Positions 42,305 through 51,800 of a stretch of 64,000 nt of DNA are shown here, one piece after another; position 1 is the first letter of the stretch, and each line of letters opens with the position of its first letter. The stretch lies in the NCBI GenBank assembly GCA_017305195.1, contig JAFKMU010000035.1, forward strand, positions 248,001 through 312,000, read 5' to 3'. The notes beneath the pieces are model-generated. The model saw only the letters and a program-made list of their open reading frames with translations. It made no database searches and was not told the origin of the DNA. Source of the DNA: Verrucomicrobiota bacterium (GTDB lineage Bacteria; Verrucomicrobiota; Verrucomicrobiia; Chthoniobacterales; Terrimicrobiaceae). The position numbers and the translations under genes were made by a program.

Positions 42305-44655
42305 GAAAGGCTGTATCAATGATTCTCGGCGTCTGTTTGGCGGGAATTGCCTCCGGTTGGTGTGCGGACGGGAACGCCGGGCTGATCACCCCGGAGGAGG
42401 TGGCGGTCTACCGTGCGCAGCACGAAAAGGACTGGCTGGCGAAGACCTCACCCGGCCAGCCGCGACTCTTTTATGACAAGGACTCCTGGCCGGCCGCGGC
42501 GGAGCGGGTCCGGCAGCTCGGCGGCGCCGGGGCGAAGTGGCGGAAGTTCGCCGACGAAACCGCCCAGGCCATCATCAAGCAGCCGCTCCCGGTTTATCGT
42601 CCCCCGGAGGCCTTCGTCAGAGAGGGGAACTCCATCCTCGAGGCCCGGGAGGAACTCTGGCAGCGGGCCGTGGGCAACAATATCGCCTTCCTCGCCTTCA
42701 TGGCCCGGCTGGATGATCGCCCGGAGTATCGCTCGTATCTGCGGGAGCTGGTATTGGCTGCTCTCAAGCTGGACTCCTGGGGCTCCGGGATCTGGCGCGA
42801 TTGCGACCTGGCGGCGGCGCATATCCTGAGGGGAGTGGCGATGGCGTGGGACTGGCACAGGGACATCTTTTCCGAGCAGGACCAGGCGTTCATTCGCGAG
42901 ACCATCGCGCGGCGTACGCCGACGATGCTGGGCGGGCTCTACGGGAAGATATTCTGGGGTAGGGAATACCGGGCGAATCACAATCACATCAGCGTGGCTG
43001 CGCTGGGACTCACGGGTCTCGCCTTTCTCAACGACCTGCCGCAGGCGGGGGACTGGCTGGCTGCCTCCATGCTGGACTATGAACGTGTCGTTGCCGACAT
43101 GAACCCCGACGGCAGCTCCGAGGAGGGCCTCGGCTACGCGAGTTACGGGATGAATTTCATCCTCCAGTTCATCGAGGGGACCCGTACCGTCACGGACTCG
43201 GCAAAGTTCTACGACTCGCCGTTCCTCCAGCATGCGGCCAACTACCGCATCGGCTCCTCGACGCCCGGGCTCGAGGGCGTTCTGCTCTGGGGCGACGCGA
43301 CGGGCAAGGACTACTACGGGCCGCAGCAGATCCTCTGCCGACTGGCCGCCCAGTACGACGATGGCGGCGCGCAGTTTCTCGCAGAGTCGCTGCCATTCCT
43401 GCCGCGCGGCGCAGGCCCGGAGGGCAATGCCAATGACGTGCTCGCCTTTGCCCTGCTCTGGAACCATCCCGCTGTAAAAGCCCGCGCTCCGCAGCAACTC
43501 GACTACCGCTACAAGGACTGGGAGGTGCTCACCACCCGCAACAGCTGGAAAAACGACGCCTATCTCTTCACCCTCAAGGCCGGGCTCAACAACCTGCATC
43601 ACAGCCACCTCGATGCCGGGGCCATCGCCTTCAACCTGGGCGGTTCCTGGCTGCTTACGGCTCCCGGTTACGGCGACCATGGCGCGCCGGGATTCTGGGA
43701 TCGCGAGGGCAAACGCTGGACGTTCTTTTCCAATGCCACGGAGTCGCACTCGACCCTCCTGATCAACGGAAAGAACCAGCGTTCTGATCGCGAGGCGGGA
43801 GCGTCCGTCCTCAGCATGGTATCGGCTCCGCAGAGCATGTTTGCCTCGGTGGACATGACCCGGGCCTACGAAGGCGTGAAGAGGGTGGTCCGGCGGGTCA
43901 TTCATCAACGCAACGAGTATCTCCTGGTCCTTGATGACCTGGAGGGCGAGAAATCCCTCCGGGCGGAATGGCTGGCCCAGGTTCCGCCGCGGGCGATGGT
44001 GCAGGACGACGGGGATGTCGTCGTGACCGCAAATTCCACGGCCAGCATGCGGCTGCGGCTGTTTGGCGGGGCGCCCGGCTTTACGGACAGAGCGCCGACG
44101 GTGGAGCATTTCAATCTCCCGGCAGCCAAACTGAAGACCCTTGCCTCGGCGCAGGAGGGGAGGCAGGTCCGATTTGCCGCGTTGATCCGTCCGTTTACCG
44201 CCGGATCGACCTACGAACCCTGGAAGACGGAACTGGCGGGAGATGCCGGGAAGTCCACCGTGACCATCGAGGGAAGCGGCTGGGTGGATACCGTGGAGTC
44301 CTTTGCCGACCCTGGAACCACGGGGCAGATGGGCGACAAGGATGTGGGTGCGAATGCCAATGTCCTCTTGGTTCGCAGGCAGACAGGCGCGATTGGAACG
44401 GTGATCCTCGCCGGTGCCAGGGAATATTCGGGACCGACTTGGGGATTCACCTCGCAGACACCGGTCGATATGATCGAGGAGTCGGCGGCCGACGGCAGTC
44501 GCTCGATCAGGCTGGCCCACGAGTTGAAAGGCAGCATTCGGATTAATGCCTCTTTTGAACTCCTGGATGAAAAAGGGCGCATTCTGGATGTTGGCAAGAG
44601 CGTAACATTAAATTCCGGTGCGTACATCCTGCGAAAGACAACCTCGGGAGAGTGA
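42301..44655 (+). CDS. Heparinase II/III-family polysaccharide lyase-like protein
   Basis: A 784-aa exported protein. I chose GTG 42301, which overlaps the pseudopilin stop and gives a signal peptide (R-K-A-V-S-M-I-L-G-V-C-L-A-G, cut near W-C-A-D); ATG 42319 is the alternative. The N-terminal half is an alpha/alpha toroid (A-N-H-N-H-I-S-V-A-A-L near 225). The C-terminal half has the heparinase II/III signature H-H-S-H-L-D-A-G-A-I-A-F-N-L-G-G and a beta-sandwich. Such lyases cleave uronate-containing chains by elimination; the chain type is not inferable. The upstream open frame to 41794 lies inside the pseudopilin gene and is rejected. Confidence 0.88.
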   Translation: MRKAVSMILGVCLAGIASGWCADGNAGLITPEEVAVYRAQHEKDWLAKTSPGQPRLFYDKDSWPAAAERVRQLGGAGAKWRKFADETAQAIIKQPLPVYRPPEAFVREGNSILEAREELWQRAVGNNIAFLAFMARLDDRPEYRSYLRELVLAALKLDSWGSGIWRDCDLAAAHILRGVAMAWDWHRDIFSEQDQAFIRETIARRTPTMLGGLYGKIFWGREYRANHNHISVAALGLTGLAFLNDLPQAGDWLAASMLDYERVVADMNPDGSSEEGLGYASYGMNFILQFIEGTRTVTDSAKFYDSPFLQHAANYRIGSSTPGLEGVLLWGDATGKDYYGPQQILCRLAAQYDDGGAQFLAESLPFLPRGAGPEGNANDVLAFALLWNHPAVKARAPQQLDYRYKDWEVLTTRNSWKNDAYLFTLKAGLNNLHHSHLDAGAIAFNLGGSWLLTAPGYGDHGAPGFWDREGKRWTFFSNATESHSTLLINGKNQRSDREAGASVLSMVSAPQSMFASVDMTRAYEGVKRVVRRVIHQRNEYLLVLDDLEGEKSLRAEWLAQVPPRAMVQDDGDVVVTANSTASMRLRLFGGAPGFTDRAPTVEHFNLPAAKLKTLASAQEGRQVRFAALIRPFTAGSTYEPWKTELAGDAGKSTVTIEGSGWVDTVESFADPGTTGQMGDKDVGANANVLLVRRQTGAIGTVILAGAREYSGPTWGFTSQTPVDMIEESAADGSRSIRLAHELKGSIRINASFELLDEKGRILDVGKSVTLNSGAYILRKTTSGE

Positions 44656-44714
44656 TTCTCGTAAGCATAGTTCGGGGTGCATGGAGCACACCTGATTCTG
44701 CTCTGAGTTATTAG

Positions 44715-45185
44715 CTAATGCCAGAGATTGCGATCCAGCGTGCGGTATTGGATGGCCTCCATCACGTGCGGGGGCTGGACGGAGGGGCTTCCGGCGAGGT
44801 CGGCGATGGTGCGCGAGACTTTCAGGATGCGGTTGTATGCTCTGGCGCTGAGCTGGAGATTGGTCATGGCGTGGCGGAGGAGTTCCTGTCCGGCGCTGTC
44901 GAGTTTGCAGTGCTCCTTGATCTGGCCGTGCGACATTTCGGCATTCGTGCGCGTCTTGCGGGATGAGGCAAAACGCTCACGCTGGATGCGTCGGGCCTCG
45001 ATGACGCAGGAGCGGATCGCTGCGGAAGGCTCGGCGCTTTCCGTGCTGCTTAGGTCCTTGTACTCCACGGCGGGCGCCTCGACGTGGAGATCGATGCGGT
45101 TGCGGTAGTTCTCAATCTCGCGCGGCGAGCACCGGCACTCGCGCTTCGGGTCTCCATAGTAGCCGCATTTGTACGGATTCGATTT
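44715..45185 (-). pseudogene. ComM/YifB Mg-chelatase-like ATPase, C-terminal fragment
   Basis: The last 150 or so residues of a ComM-type AAA+ helicase used in natural transformation. Recognisable blocks are C-G-Y-Y-G-D-P-K-R-E-C-R-C-S-P, H-V-E-A-P-A-V-E-Y-K-D-L, E-H-C-K-L-D and I-A-D-L-A-G followed by A-I-Q-Y-R-T-L-D-R. The Walker A/B region and about two thirds of the usual 510 aa are gone. In addition, the strongly conserved I-S-G-P-L-L-D-R segment is missing between N-R and I-D-L-H-V, an in-frame 24-base loss. Upstream of C-G-Y-Y-G the sequence passes directly into the 45169 repeat. It is not expected to function. Confidence 0.8.
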
Positions 45186-45381
45186 TCGGTGACGTCGGTG
45201 TGCGGCTTGAAATCCCATTTACTATAAATGACTTAAGTGACGAATTTCTGCCGGTGGAAGGCGGTGAAAAGCGGTGTCGAGTATGTAAAAGCTTCTTCCG
45301 GTGGCGGAATACCGGACAATCACCAACAAGGGCAAGTCTCGGCAATATTACGCCTGCCGTTCGTGTTCCCGGCAGCTGCAA
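45169..45381 (+). repeat. Dispersed repeat, copy 1 (with 61272-61485)
   Basis: About 213 bases clearly similar to 61272-61485 in the same orientation. Both start with TTGTACGGATTCGATTTTCG and contain a zinc-ribbon reading frame. The left edge abuts the ComM fragment. Flanking sequences differ, so this is a dispersed element and not part of a larger duplication. Confidence 0.75.
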
Positions 45382-45400
45382 TCGCGGTCCGGGATCTTGA
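45200..45400 (+). pseudogene. Frameshifted small zinc-ribbon gene
   Basis: Copy of the intact gene at 61303. It starts R-L-E-I-P-F-T-I-N-D-L and keeps the first C-R-V-C pair. One base is missing just after K-S-F-F (near 45295) relative to the intact copy, so the second half, P-V-A-E-Y-R-T-I-T-N-K-G-K and C-R-S-C, continues in another frame. It is therefore broken. Confidence 0.65.
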
Positions 45401-45755
45401 GCGGACTCACCGATTGGCTTCCGGTATGGAAAAGGCGAACCCATCGCTCTGAGATATGGCAATCCTTCAGGAGGATCCGGCGGGAAAGAATTTCAACAAC
45501 TTACTTCCGATTTTCAAAATAAGCTCCATCTCGCTCGCCGTGAGGATGCCCAGCCAAAAGAAGGGCTCAATTCGCGGGGTGAGGTTAAACCCCTCAGAAT
45601 ACTCAAAATTTCCTTGTCCATTTTACGGGAGGACCTCACTCGCATTGGACAGCACCCCTGGTGGAGGTGTTGAGGGTTCTCTAGAGAGAAGCGAAATCTT
45701 GGGTGCGGACTTACTTGGAGAGAAATACCCGGAGCTTATGCAGTGTTGACATTTT
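45401..45755. other. Stretch with one start-less open frame
   Basis: No intact gene. The frame 45401-45673 is open for 90 codons and looks coding (P-I-G-F-R-Y-G-K-G-E-P, then F-Q-Q-L-T-S-D-F-Q-N-K-L-H-L-A-R-R-E-D-A), but it has no start codon and I do not recognise it. It may be a gene remnant within this decayed segment. Confidence 0.3.
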
Positions 45756-46350
45756 GACGGACCGAACCGGGAGTATGTGATTACGCGGTCGGATACGCCT
45801 CGCGTCTGGTCAAACTACCTCGGTTCCCGCCGCTAGGGCGGGATAATCACTTCAGGAGCGGGTAAATATTCCTTCACCCGATCGCCCGCGGAGGGAAGAA
45901 TCCTGAGGTATCGCTACAACGGCGTATCAGCCGAGTTGTCGGGGCGGCAGTTCTATCTGCAAGATTACGCGACAGGCGAATTTTGGTCGACTGCCTGGCA
46001 GGCCACGGCGAAGCCCTTGGAAGAGTATGAGACGGAGACACGGTTCGGCACCGGGGACGTCGTGATCTCAAGCCGTTATCGAGGGATTCGCTCGGAATCG
46101 CTTTACTATATCCCGCTCGGAGCGGAACACGAGGTCTGGCGGCTCGTGGTGGAGAATCGCAGCGATCGCGCACTGTCTCTCGACGTGTTCTCGGTTTGCG
46201 AGTTCACGACTGAGTGGAATCTGGTCAATGACATGCTCAATCTTCAGTACACGCAGTATATTGGCGAGTCGCGCTGGTGGAGGTCTCCCGAAAATCAAAC
46301 GGTATTTCGAAAAGACCGTGACGGCACCTCCAGTTCCTTGCTCTCTGGTT
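45756..46350 (+). pseudogene. GH94 cellobiose/cellodextrin phosphorylase-like remnant
   Basis: The frame reads the N-terminal GH94 pattern: H-F-D-G-P-N-R-E-Y-V-I-T-R-S-D-T-P, W-S-N-Y-L-G-S-R-R, then an in-frame TAG at 45834, then G-G-I-I-T-S-G-A-G-K-Y-S-F, R-Y-R-Y-N-G-V, F-Y-L-Q-D and V-W-R-L-V-V-E-N. In intact relatives the TAG position is Tyr or Phe, so this is a nonsense mutation. Similarity fades after about 46270, and the catalytic barrel of this roughly 800-aa family is absent. The open frame runs on to 46532 without family features. GH94 enzymes phosphorolyse beta-glucosides in the cytoplasm; this copy is dead. Confidence 0.78.
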
Positions 46351-46615
46351 GGAACTGCTCACGGCGTGGGGACGCCCAATGGATGGGCTGTGCGCCCTCC
46401 CGTGAGGGCCCTCTTGGGCCTGGAGTCTCGGGTCTCGGCTGCGGCCTGAAGGAGAGAAAGCAGCCGACATATCTTGCGATGTCCCGTGACGGGTTGGACG
46501 AGAAGAGCCTTAACCCATCAGGCCCACGGTAGCGGCAGAGGGAGTCGGGCCGAGAAGTTTCTCGAAAGCCCACCCCATCCGTAATTTGCCGGACCTCTAT
46601 AGGTAGAAAGATACT

Positions 46616-47416
46616 TCAGTCACGTGACACCCGCCATTTGCTGTGGCGGCGAATCACGAGCATCCCCATGCCGCAGGCAAGGATCACGAGGGAAAGCGAC
46701 GAGGGCTCGGGGACCACGGAGAGCGAGTCGAAGTAATAGCCGAGGTTTGTTCCAGAACTATAGCCGACCGACAGCTCGACTTTCCCGATCGTCCAGTTTG
46801 TCGCCGTGTCTGACGAGGTGATGATCTGTGCGCCGTTGAGGAGGACTGACGCCGTATTGGTCGTTTCGTTAAAGGCTATGCCGAGGGTGGCCCAGCTATC
46901 AAACGTGGTCGAGAGATTTGCGGTATAGGAACCCAGGCTGGCACCTCCGGTTCCGCGATAAAGCGTAATCGTTCCCGAATTGGCGGCGGGAGTGTACCAT
47001 AACGAAAAGGTCGCTGTTCCGCTCGTTGTATAGAAATTCGTGTAGAAGGTGGCATCCGACGTGCCTGCCAGTTGGAGCATTGCATCGCTGAATGTTCCTG
47101 ACGAAATATTGCTGCCCAGCGTATACGAGGCTGCCGGGCGGTTTGACGTGTTATTGTCGTAAATCAGCAGGGATTGTGTCCCTGCATAAGCCTGGGCATT
47201 CGACACGGTGATCGTCGAGGTTCCACTCCCCGCACCGTTGTTCAATGTACTCACCCATCCGCCCTGCGTACCGAGATTTCCTACAGTATATCCGGGACTA
47301 GGCGTGGTGACCTCGTTGGGTTCGAATCCGATGAAAACCTGAGCGTTAGCACCTGAGGCGAAAAACACCATCTGGGATACGACAGCTATCAGTGGGAGAA
47401 ATGTTTGGGGCTTCAT
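46616..47416 (-). CDS. PEP-CTERM protein with ConA-like module
   Basis: A 266-aa exported protein. The signal peptide ends near A-N-A-Q. The body is one beta-sandwich of LamG/ConA-like appearance: I-G-F-E-P-N-E, Y-T-V-G-N-L-G, T-Q-S-L-L-I-Y-D-N-N-T-S-N-R-P, W-A-T-L-G-I-A-F-N-E, S-V-L-L-N-G and Y-Y-F-D-S-L-S-V. The same module is the N-terminal third of the GH16 at 55095. The C-terminus is a PEP-CTERM signal (V-P-E-P-S-S, hydrophobic helix, R-R-H-S-K). It is divergent from the LacI gene with a regulon operator between them. A role as a surface glycan receptor is inferred. Confidence 0.86.
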   Translation of the reverse strand: MKPQTFLPLIAVVSQMVFFASGANAQVFIGFEPNEVTTPSPGYTVGNLGTQGGWVSTLNNGAGSGTSTITVSNAQAYAGTQSLLIYDNNTSNRPAASYTLGSNISSGTFSDAMLQLAGTSDATFYTNFYTTSGTATFSLWYTPAANSGTITLYRGTGGASLGSYTANLSTTFDSWATLGIAFNETTNTASVLLNGAQIITSSDTATNWTIGKVELSVGYSSGTNLGYYFDSLSVVPEPSSLSLVILACGMGMLVIRRHSKWRVSRD

Positions 47417-47466
47417 GATTTCTTTCCTGCTATTGACACGGCGCAGCGCTGACGAGTAGATTTGAC

Positions 47467-47481
47467 CTCTAACAATAGAGT
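47467..47481 (-). promoter_or_regulatory. Locus III operator, copy A (ACTCTATTGTTAGAG)
   Basis: The best palindrome of the six copies: CTCTA and TAGAG around TTGT. It lies between the divergent PEP-CTERM and LacI genes, so it could serve both. Confidence 0.6.
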
Positions 47482-47556
47482 AAAATACTGCTCGTTTTCT
47501 GACTTTCGGATCCCCCTTTATCGAGGCAAAACACGCCGCGACTCCCCCTAAAAGTC

Positions 47557-48627
47557 ATGTCCATCAAGAGAGTCTTTCAGAAACATATCGCAGAGCGCGC
47601 GGGCGTTCATGTCACGACGGTTTCGCTCGCGCTCCGCGACGATCCGAGCCTCCCCAAGAGTACGCGGGAGCGCATTCAGAACCTGGCAAAGGAGATGGGC
47701 TATCATCCCGATCCCATGCTCTCGGCGCTCACGGTTTATCGCCGGAACGCCCAACGACCACATCACCAGGGGACTCTCGCCTGGCTGAATGCAACGAAAC
47801 GGGACACTGTTGCCTATGGGGACAGTTTTCGAAGCTACCGTCGGGGTGCTGAAGCGCGCTGTGCGGAGCTCGGCTATGTCCTGGAAGAGTTTCGCCTAGA
47901 CGATCTTCCCCTTGCCCGGCTGGCGCGGATTCTCCAAGCCCGCAACATCACCGGCGTGCTTCTCCCGCCACAGCCTCGACGCCTGTCCCATCTGAATTTC
48001 GACTGGAACTCCTTCTCTGCCGTTTCCTTTGGCTTCACTCTGGCTCGGCCTCGGTTGCATCTGGTCACGAATGCGCAATACCAGTCAACACGCACCGCGG
48101 TGCGGGCGATGCGTTCCTGCGGCTATCGGCGCATCGGTTTCGCGACGACCTATGATAATGAGCTGAGGACGGATCAGAATCTGTCCTCTGGCTATCTGGC
48201 GGAGCAACGTCTCGGCAAGAAGGCCAAGATCCCGGTCTTCGTTTACAATGATGTGAAGGAAACCCTTCGAAAGACGTTTCTCAAAGGCTTCTCCAAATGG
48301 ATATCAGTCCATAAACCCGATGCGATCCTGGCTTTTGATGACGAGATCCCTCAGTCGCTGGAAAGGCTGGGAATCTCCGCGGACACTTGCGGCTACGCTT
48401 CGATGAGTCTCCCCCAACCGGGAGGCCCCTTTGCGGGCATCTATCAGAATGACGAGAAAATCGGACGTACCGCCGTGGATTTTCTCGTCGACATGATCCA
48501 TCGCGGAGAACGAGGCGTCCCGCAAATCCCCTTGCGCATTCTGGTGGAAGGCACCTGGATCAACGGGCCGTCCCTTCCTCGTTCCATGTCAAAGATTTCC
48601 AAATCGGATAAGAAAGAGCCGACTTAA
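47557..48627 (+). CDS. LacI-family transcriptional regulator of locus III
   Basis: A 356-aa regulator with HTH F-Q-K-H-I-A-E-R-A-G-V-H-V-T-T-V-S-L-A-L-R and hinge E-M-G-Y-H-P-D-P-M-L-S-A-L-T-V-Y-R-R. The ligand domain contains R-N-I-T-G-V-L-L-P-P-Q, F-S-A-V-S-F-G-F-T-L and C-G-Y-R-R-I-G-F-A, closely parallel to the locus II regulator. It is the only regulator gene inside the stretch that holds six copies of ACTCTATTGTTCGAGT, one of them directly upstream, so it is the natural candidate to bind them. C-terminus is Lys/Ser rich. Confidence 0.92.
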   Translation: MSIKRVFQKHIAERAGVHVTTVSLALRDDPSLPKSTRERIQNLAKEMGYHPDPMLSALTVYRRNAQRPHHQGTLAWLNATKRDTVAYGDSFRSYRRGAEARCAELGYVLEEFRLDDLPLARLARILQARNITGVLLPPQPRRLSHLNFDWNSFSAVSFGFTLARPRLHLVTNAQYQSTRTAVRAMRSCGYRRIGFATTYDNELRTDQNLSSGYLAEQRLGKKAKIPVFVYNDVKETLRKTFLKGFSKWISVHKPDAILAFDDEIPQSLERLGISADTCGYASMSLPQPGGPFAGIYQNDEKIGRTAVDFLVDMIHRGERGVPQIPLRILVEGTWINGPSLPRSMSKISKSDKKEPT

Positions 48628-48688
48628 CCTTTCCAAATCCCGTACAGGAGATGAATTGGGCATATCGCTCAAGGCGGAGGCAATGCGG

Positions 48689-48704
48689 ACTCTATTGTTG
48701 GAGT
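48689..48704 (+). promoter_or_regulatory. Locus III operator, copy B (ACTCTATTGTTGGAGT)
   Basis: Lies in the 270-base gap between the LacI gene and the giant pseudopilin gene, 194 bases before the latter's ATG. ACTC and GAGT ends are exact. Apart from this site, the gap shows nothing I recognise except a good AAAAAGGA ribosome site close to 48898. Confidence 0.6.
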
Positions 48705-48897
48705 GACCCAGACGTGGCACCGCGAAATTTTGGCGGCAATGTAAATACATCCGCTCCCACGTTTGCACGGATTTCCAACCAGTCACCCAAACATGTTTCC
48801 GTACTCCATCCAGCAAGCATTGCCTGACGCTTCAGCCCCGCAGCATGCTCGCTGCGCATGAGTTAACGCAGGACAGTCTAGGCTCAAAAAGGACTCT

Positions 48898-51800
48898 ATG
48901 AACAAGAGTGTTGATCGCGAGGCTAAAAGGAGGAACGCTCCCGGAAACAGGGCGGCCTCTGGTTTGCCTCGCTTTCGGAGGAGAGGTTTCAAGAAGCGAG
49001 GTATCGCTCTCGTTGTCGTCCTGAGTTTTATTGTCATCGTCAGTCTGATTCTCGTGGCTTTCGTCACGGCCATGAGGCTGGAGCAAACGGCTTCCTCGAG
49101 CTACAGCAGCTCGCTTCGCGCGGACGAGACCGCTCTCGGAGCACTCACACTGGTGGTGGCGGACTTGCAAAAGGAAATGGATGCGGGTGGAGCAGCCGAT
49201 CTCACATTTCCTCGGAAACCTCTCTACACCAACATCACCAGCGCAAACATTCGTCCGCAGCGGATCGGAGTGTCAGCCTCGATGACGAATCTCGTTCGAG
49301 TCAGCGCAGCGTCGTCATTTACCAACAGCGCAGGAACAGCCGGCGGACTCAAAGGCTCCACCAATCTCTCTTCTACACCGTCGATGAACGGTCGTTATGT
49401 AAGCACCAAAAGATGGGCCGAGGCCTATCTCGGAGATTTTACCAACCAAGCCGCTCCGAGCTGGATTTTCCTATCACGCATGGGTGCGACGGATGGCGTC
49501 GGCGCTTCATTCAATGGAGCGAACGCCGTAAATAATCCGGCTCCAGATAACGTCAACTACATCGGGGCTCGTTTTGCCTACGCTGTATATGATATCGGAG
49601 GATTGCTCGACATCAGCATGGCGGGATACCCCTCGCAGTCGATTTCCGTCGCCTCCGCCCAAGCCATCAAGGGAACGCTGGCAGGAACTGATCTCGCGGT
49701 ATTGGGCATCGATCCAGAAGCGCTGACCAAGTGGAGGAATGCGAAATCCGCATCGTCGGGGACAAATTACTTAAATTATATCACGAACACTGCCATCCGG
49801 AATGGTTTCAAAGAGGTCGTCCCTGGAGACACGACATTTCTCAGCCGACAGGATCTCATCAAGGCGGCCAAGATGTCGGTGGCGGGATTATCCACCAATG
49901 CACTGCCCAATCTCTCCGTCTTTTCCCGAGAGAGAAACGCGCCAAGTTATTTCCCTCGGACGCCTGCAGGCAGCGCGATCGACTACGGGACACAGGCTCG
50001 GACGACGTCGGCGACTAATGTTTTCATCCCGCTCGTTCGTAGAACCCAAGCCGCGACGATCAAAAGTTACCAGGTCGACGGCACCCCGTTCACCTATGAG
50101 GTGGAAGCCGGGGATCCACTTGCGTACTTTCGATTTCCGCTGGATCGTATTCGTTGGCTGGGGCCGAACGGACCTCAGAACGGCGGAACGGATGAGAGCA
50201 TCCAGGCGTGTTTCGGATTAAAATGGGACTCGGCGGCCAACCTCTGGAAATATGTCGGGCCGTCTGGCTCAACGGAACAGGGCGAGATCAAAACACTCGC
50301 TCAGGTACTCGCCGACAGCCCCGCTCGCGAGCCGAATTTCTTCGAACTCCTCCAGGCCGGAATCCTCTCGGGTTCCCTCGCGAAGGATGGAGGAGCGAAG
50401 GACCCGTTCACCACGTTTCATCAGAGAAAACCCGCATTTCATATCTTCCGGATCGGGGCGTCGATCATCTCGCAATACGAGTCCTCCAGTTGCCCGGCAG
50501 TCATCGAGTACGATCAAAGCGGAGCTCCCTGGCAGGCTTGCGGCATAGAGAATCTGCCCTACATCAATTTCGTCCGCTACCTTTGGGGATATACATCCAC
50601 GCCATCATCGCTGGAACAGTATATGACGGTTTCGCTCTGGAACCCGCATCAGGCGGTCGGCTCGGTCACATCCCGGCCTCGCATTCGGCTGCGGATCAAG
50701 GGCTCCTTCGGAATGAGCAATGGCTACTACAGCGGGAGTAATTCCTTCACTGCTGGCAGTCCGCCTGCCGTCTTTGCGGGAGAGCACGGAAGCATGAATG
50801 GCACGATCGAGTTATCCTCCATAGCGGGACGTGGCGTTAATGGCTTCTCGGAACCCAATGTCCCCGCAGGAAGCGACCTGACCTCTGCCCCCGGCAACTC
50901 TGTTAACGCGTGGTCACTCATGCCAGCAGTCAGCACGAGCGATACGGCGAACTACCTCGGATACCGGCTCCAGGATTTCCCCATCTCCCTGAGCAAGATA
51001 TCCACAGGAGGGTCTGCATGGACATCGCTTCGCTTGACCCTGAGCAACAATCTCGCAGATCTGTTTAATGTCTGGCTGGAGTACCTGACTCCGGGCGGGG
51101 TGTGGATGCCGTACAACTACGGGATCGGTATTAATGACGAAGCGACCGGAATGTCCATGTCGTGGCCCATGTATTCCGGCACGATGGGAGGAGCGACGGG
51201 CACAAAGGCGGCCCCCCAGAAGTTTGACGTGTCGAATGTCGCGAGCGATCTGGCGCCGTTCTGGGCGATCGCCGACCCTCGATCCACGCGCTTCAATCTG
51301 GCGCAGATCGAGAGCATAACCAAGCGTCCATACTGGAAAGCCTCCCTGTGGTCATCAGACACGATGCCTGCTTTCCAGACCGATAGCACCCCGGCAAAAC
51401 AGATCGTGCCAGCCACGTTTCCACAGCCTCCTCCCTATGATCAGTATTTTCTCGCCAGGTTTAGCCGCAACAACACCAGCGCCAGCACCAAGGTCCTGGG
51501 CTATACCGATCCCGATGGCGTCCGTCGCCTGGCGGACTCCGGCCTCTACACCTCCACGCCCTCGACGAGCTCATGGGAGGGGGATCCTTATGCACGGAGC
51601 GCGGACCGCCCGGTAATTCTCAACCGCCCATTCTACAGCGTGGGGGAGTTGGGTTACGTTGCTCGAGACTATCCGTGGCGCACGCTGGATTTCTTTACCG
51701 ACCTCAGTGGCGATGCGGGATTGCTGGATCTCTTTACGGTCGGCCAGAGCATGGATCGCGTGCGTCATGGCTGTATCAGTCTAAACAGCTCCAACAAGCA

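Noticed and set aside
42448-44520. 690-aa antisense open frame over the heparinase-type lyase
   Set aside because: It mirrors the lyase gene, is rich in Arg, Gly and Pro, and has no domain features. The lyase on the other strand has a signal peptide and family motifs.
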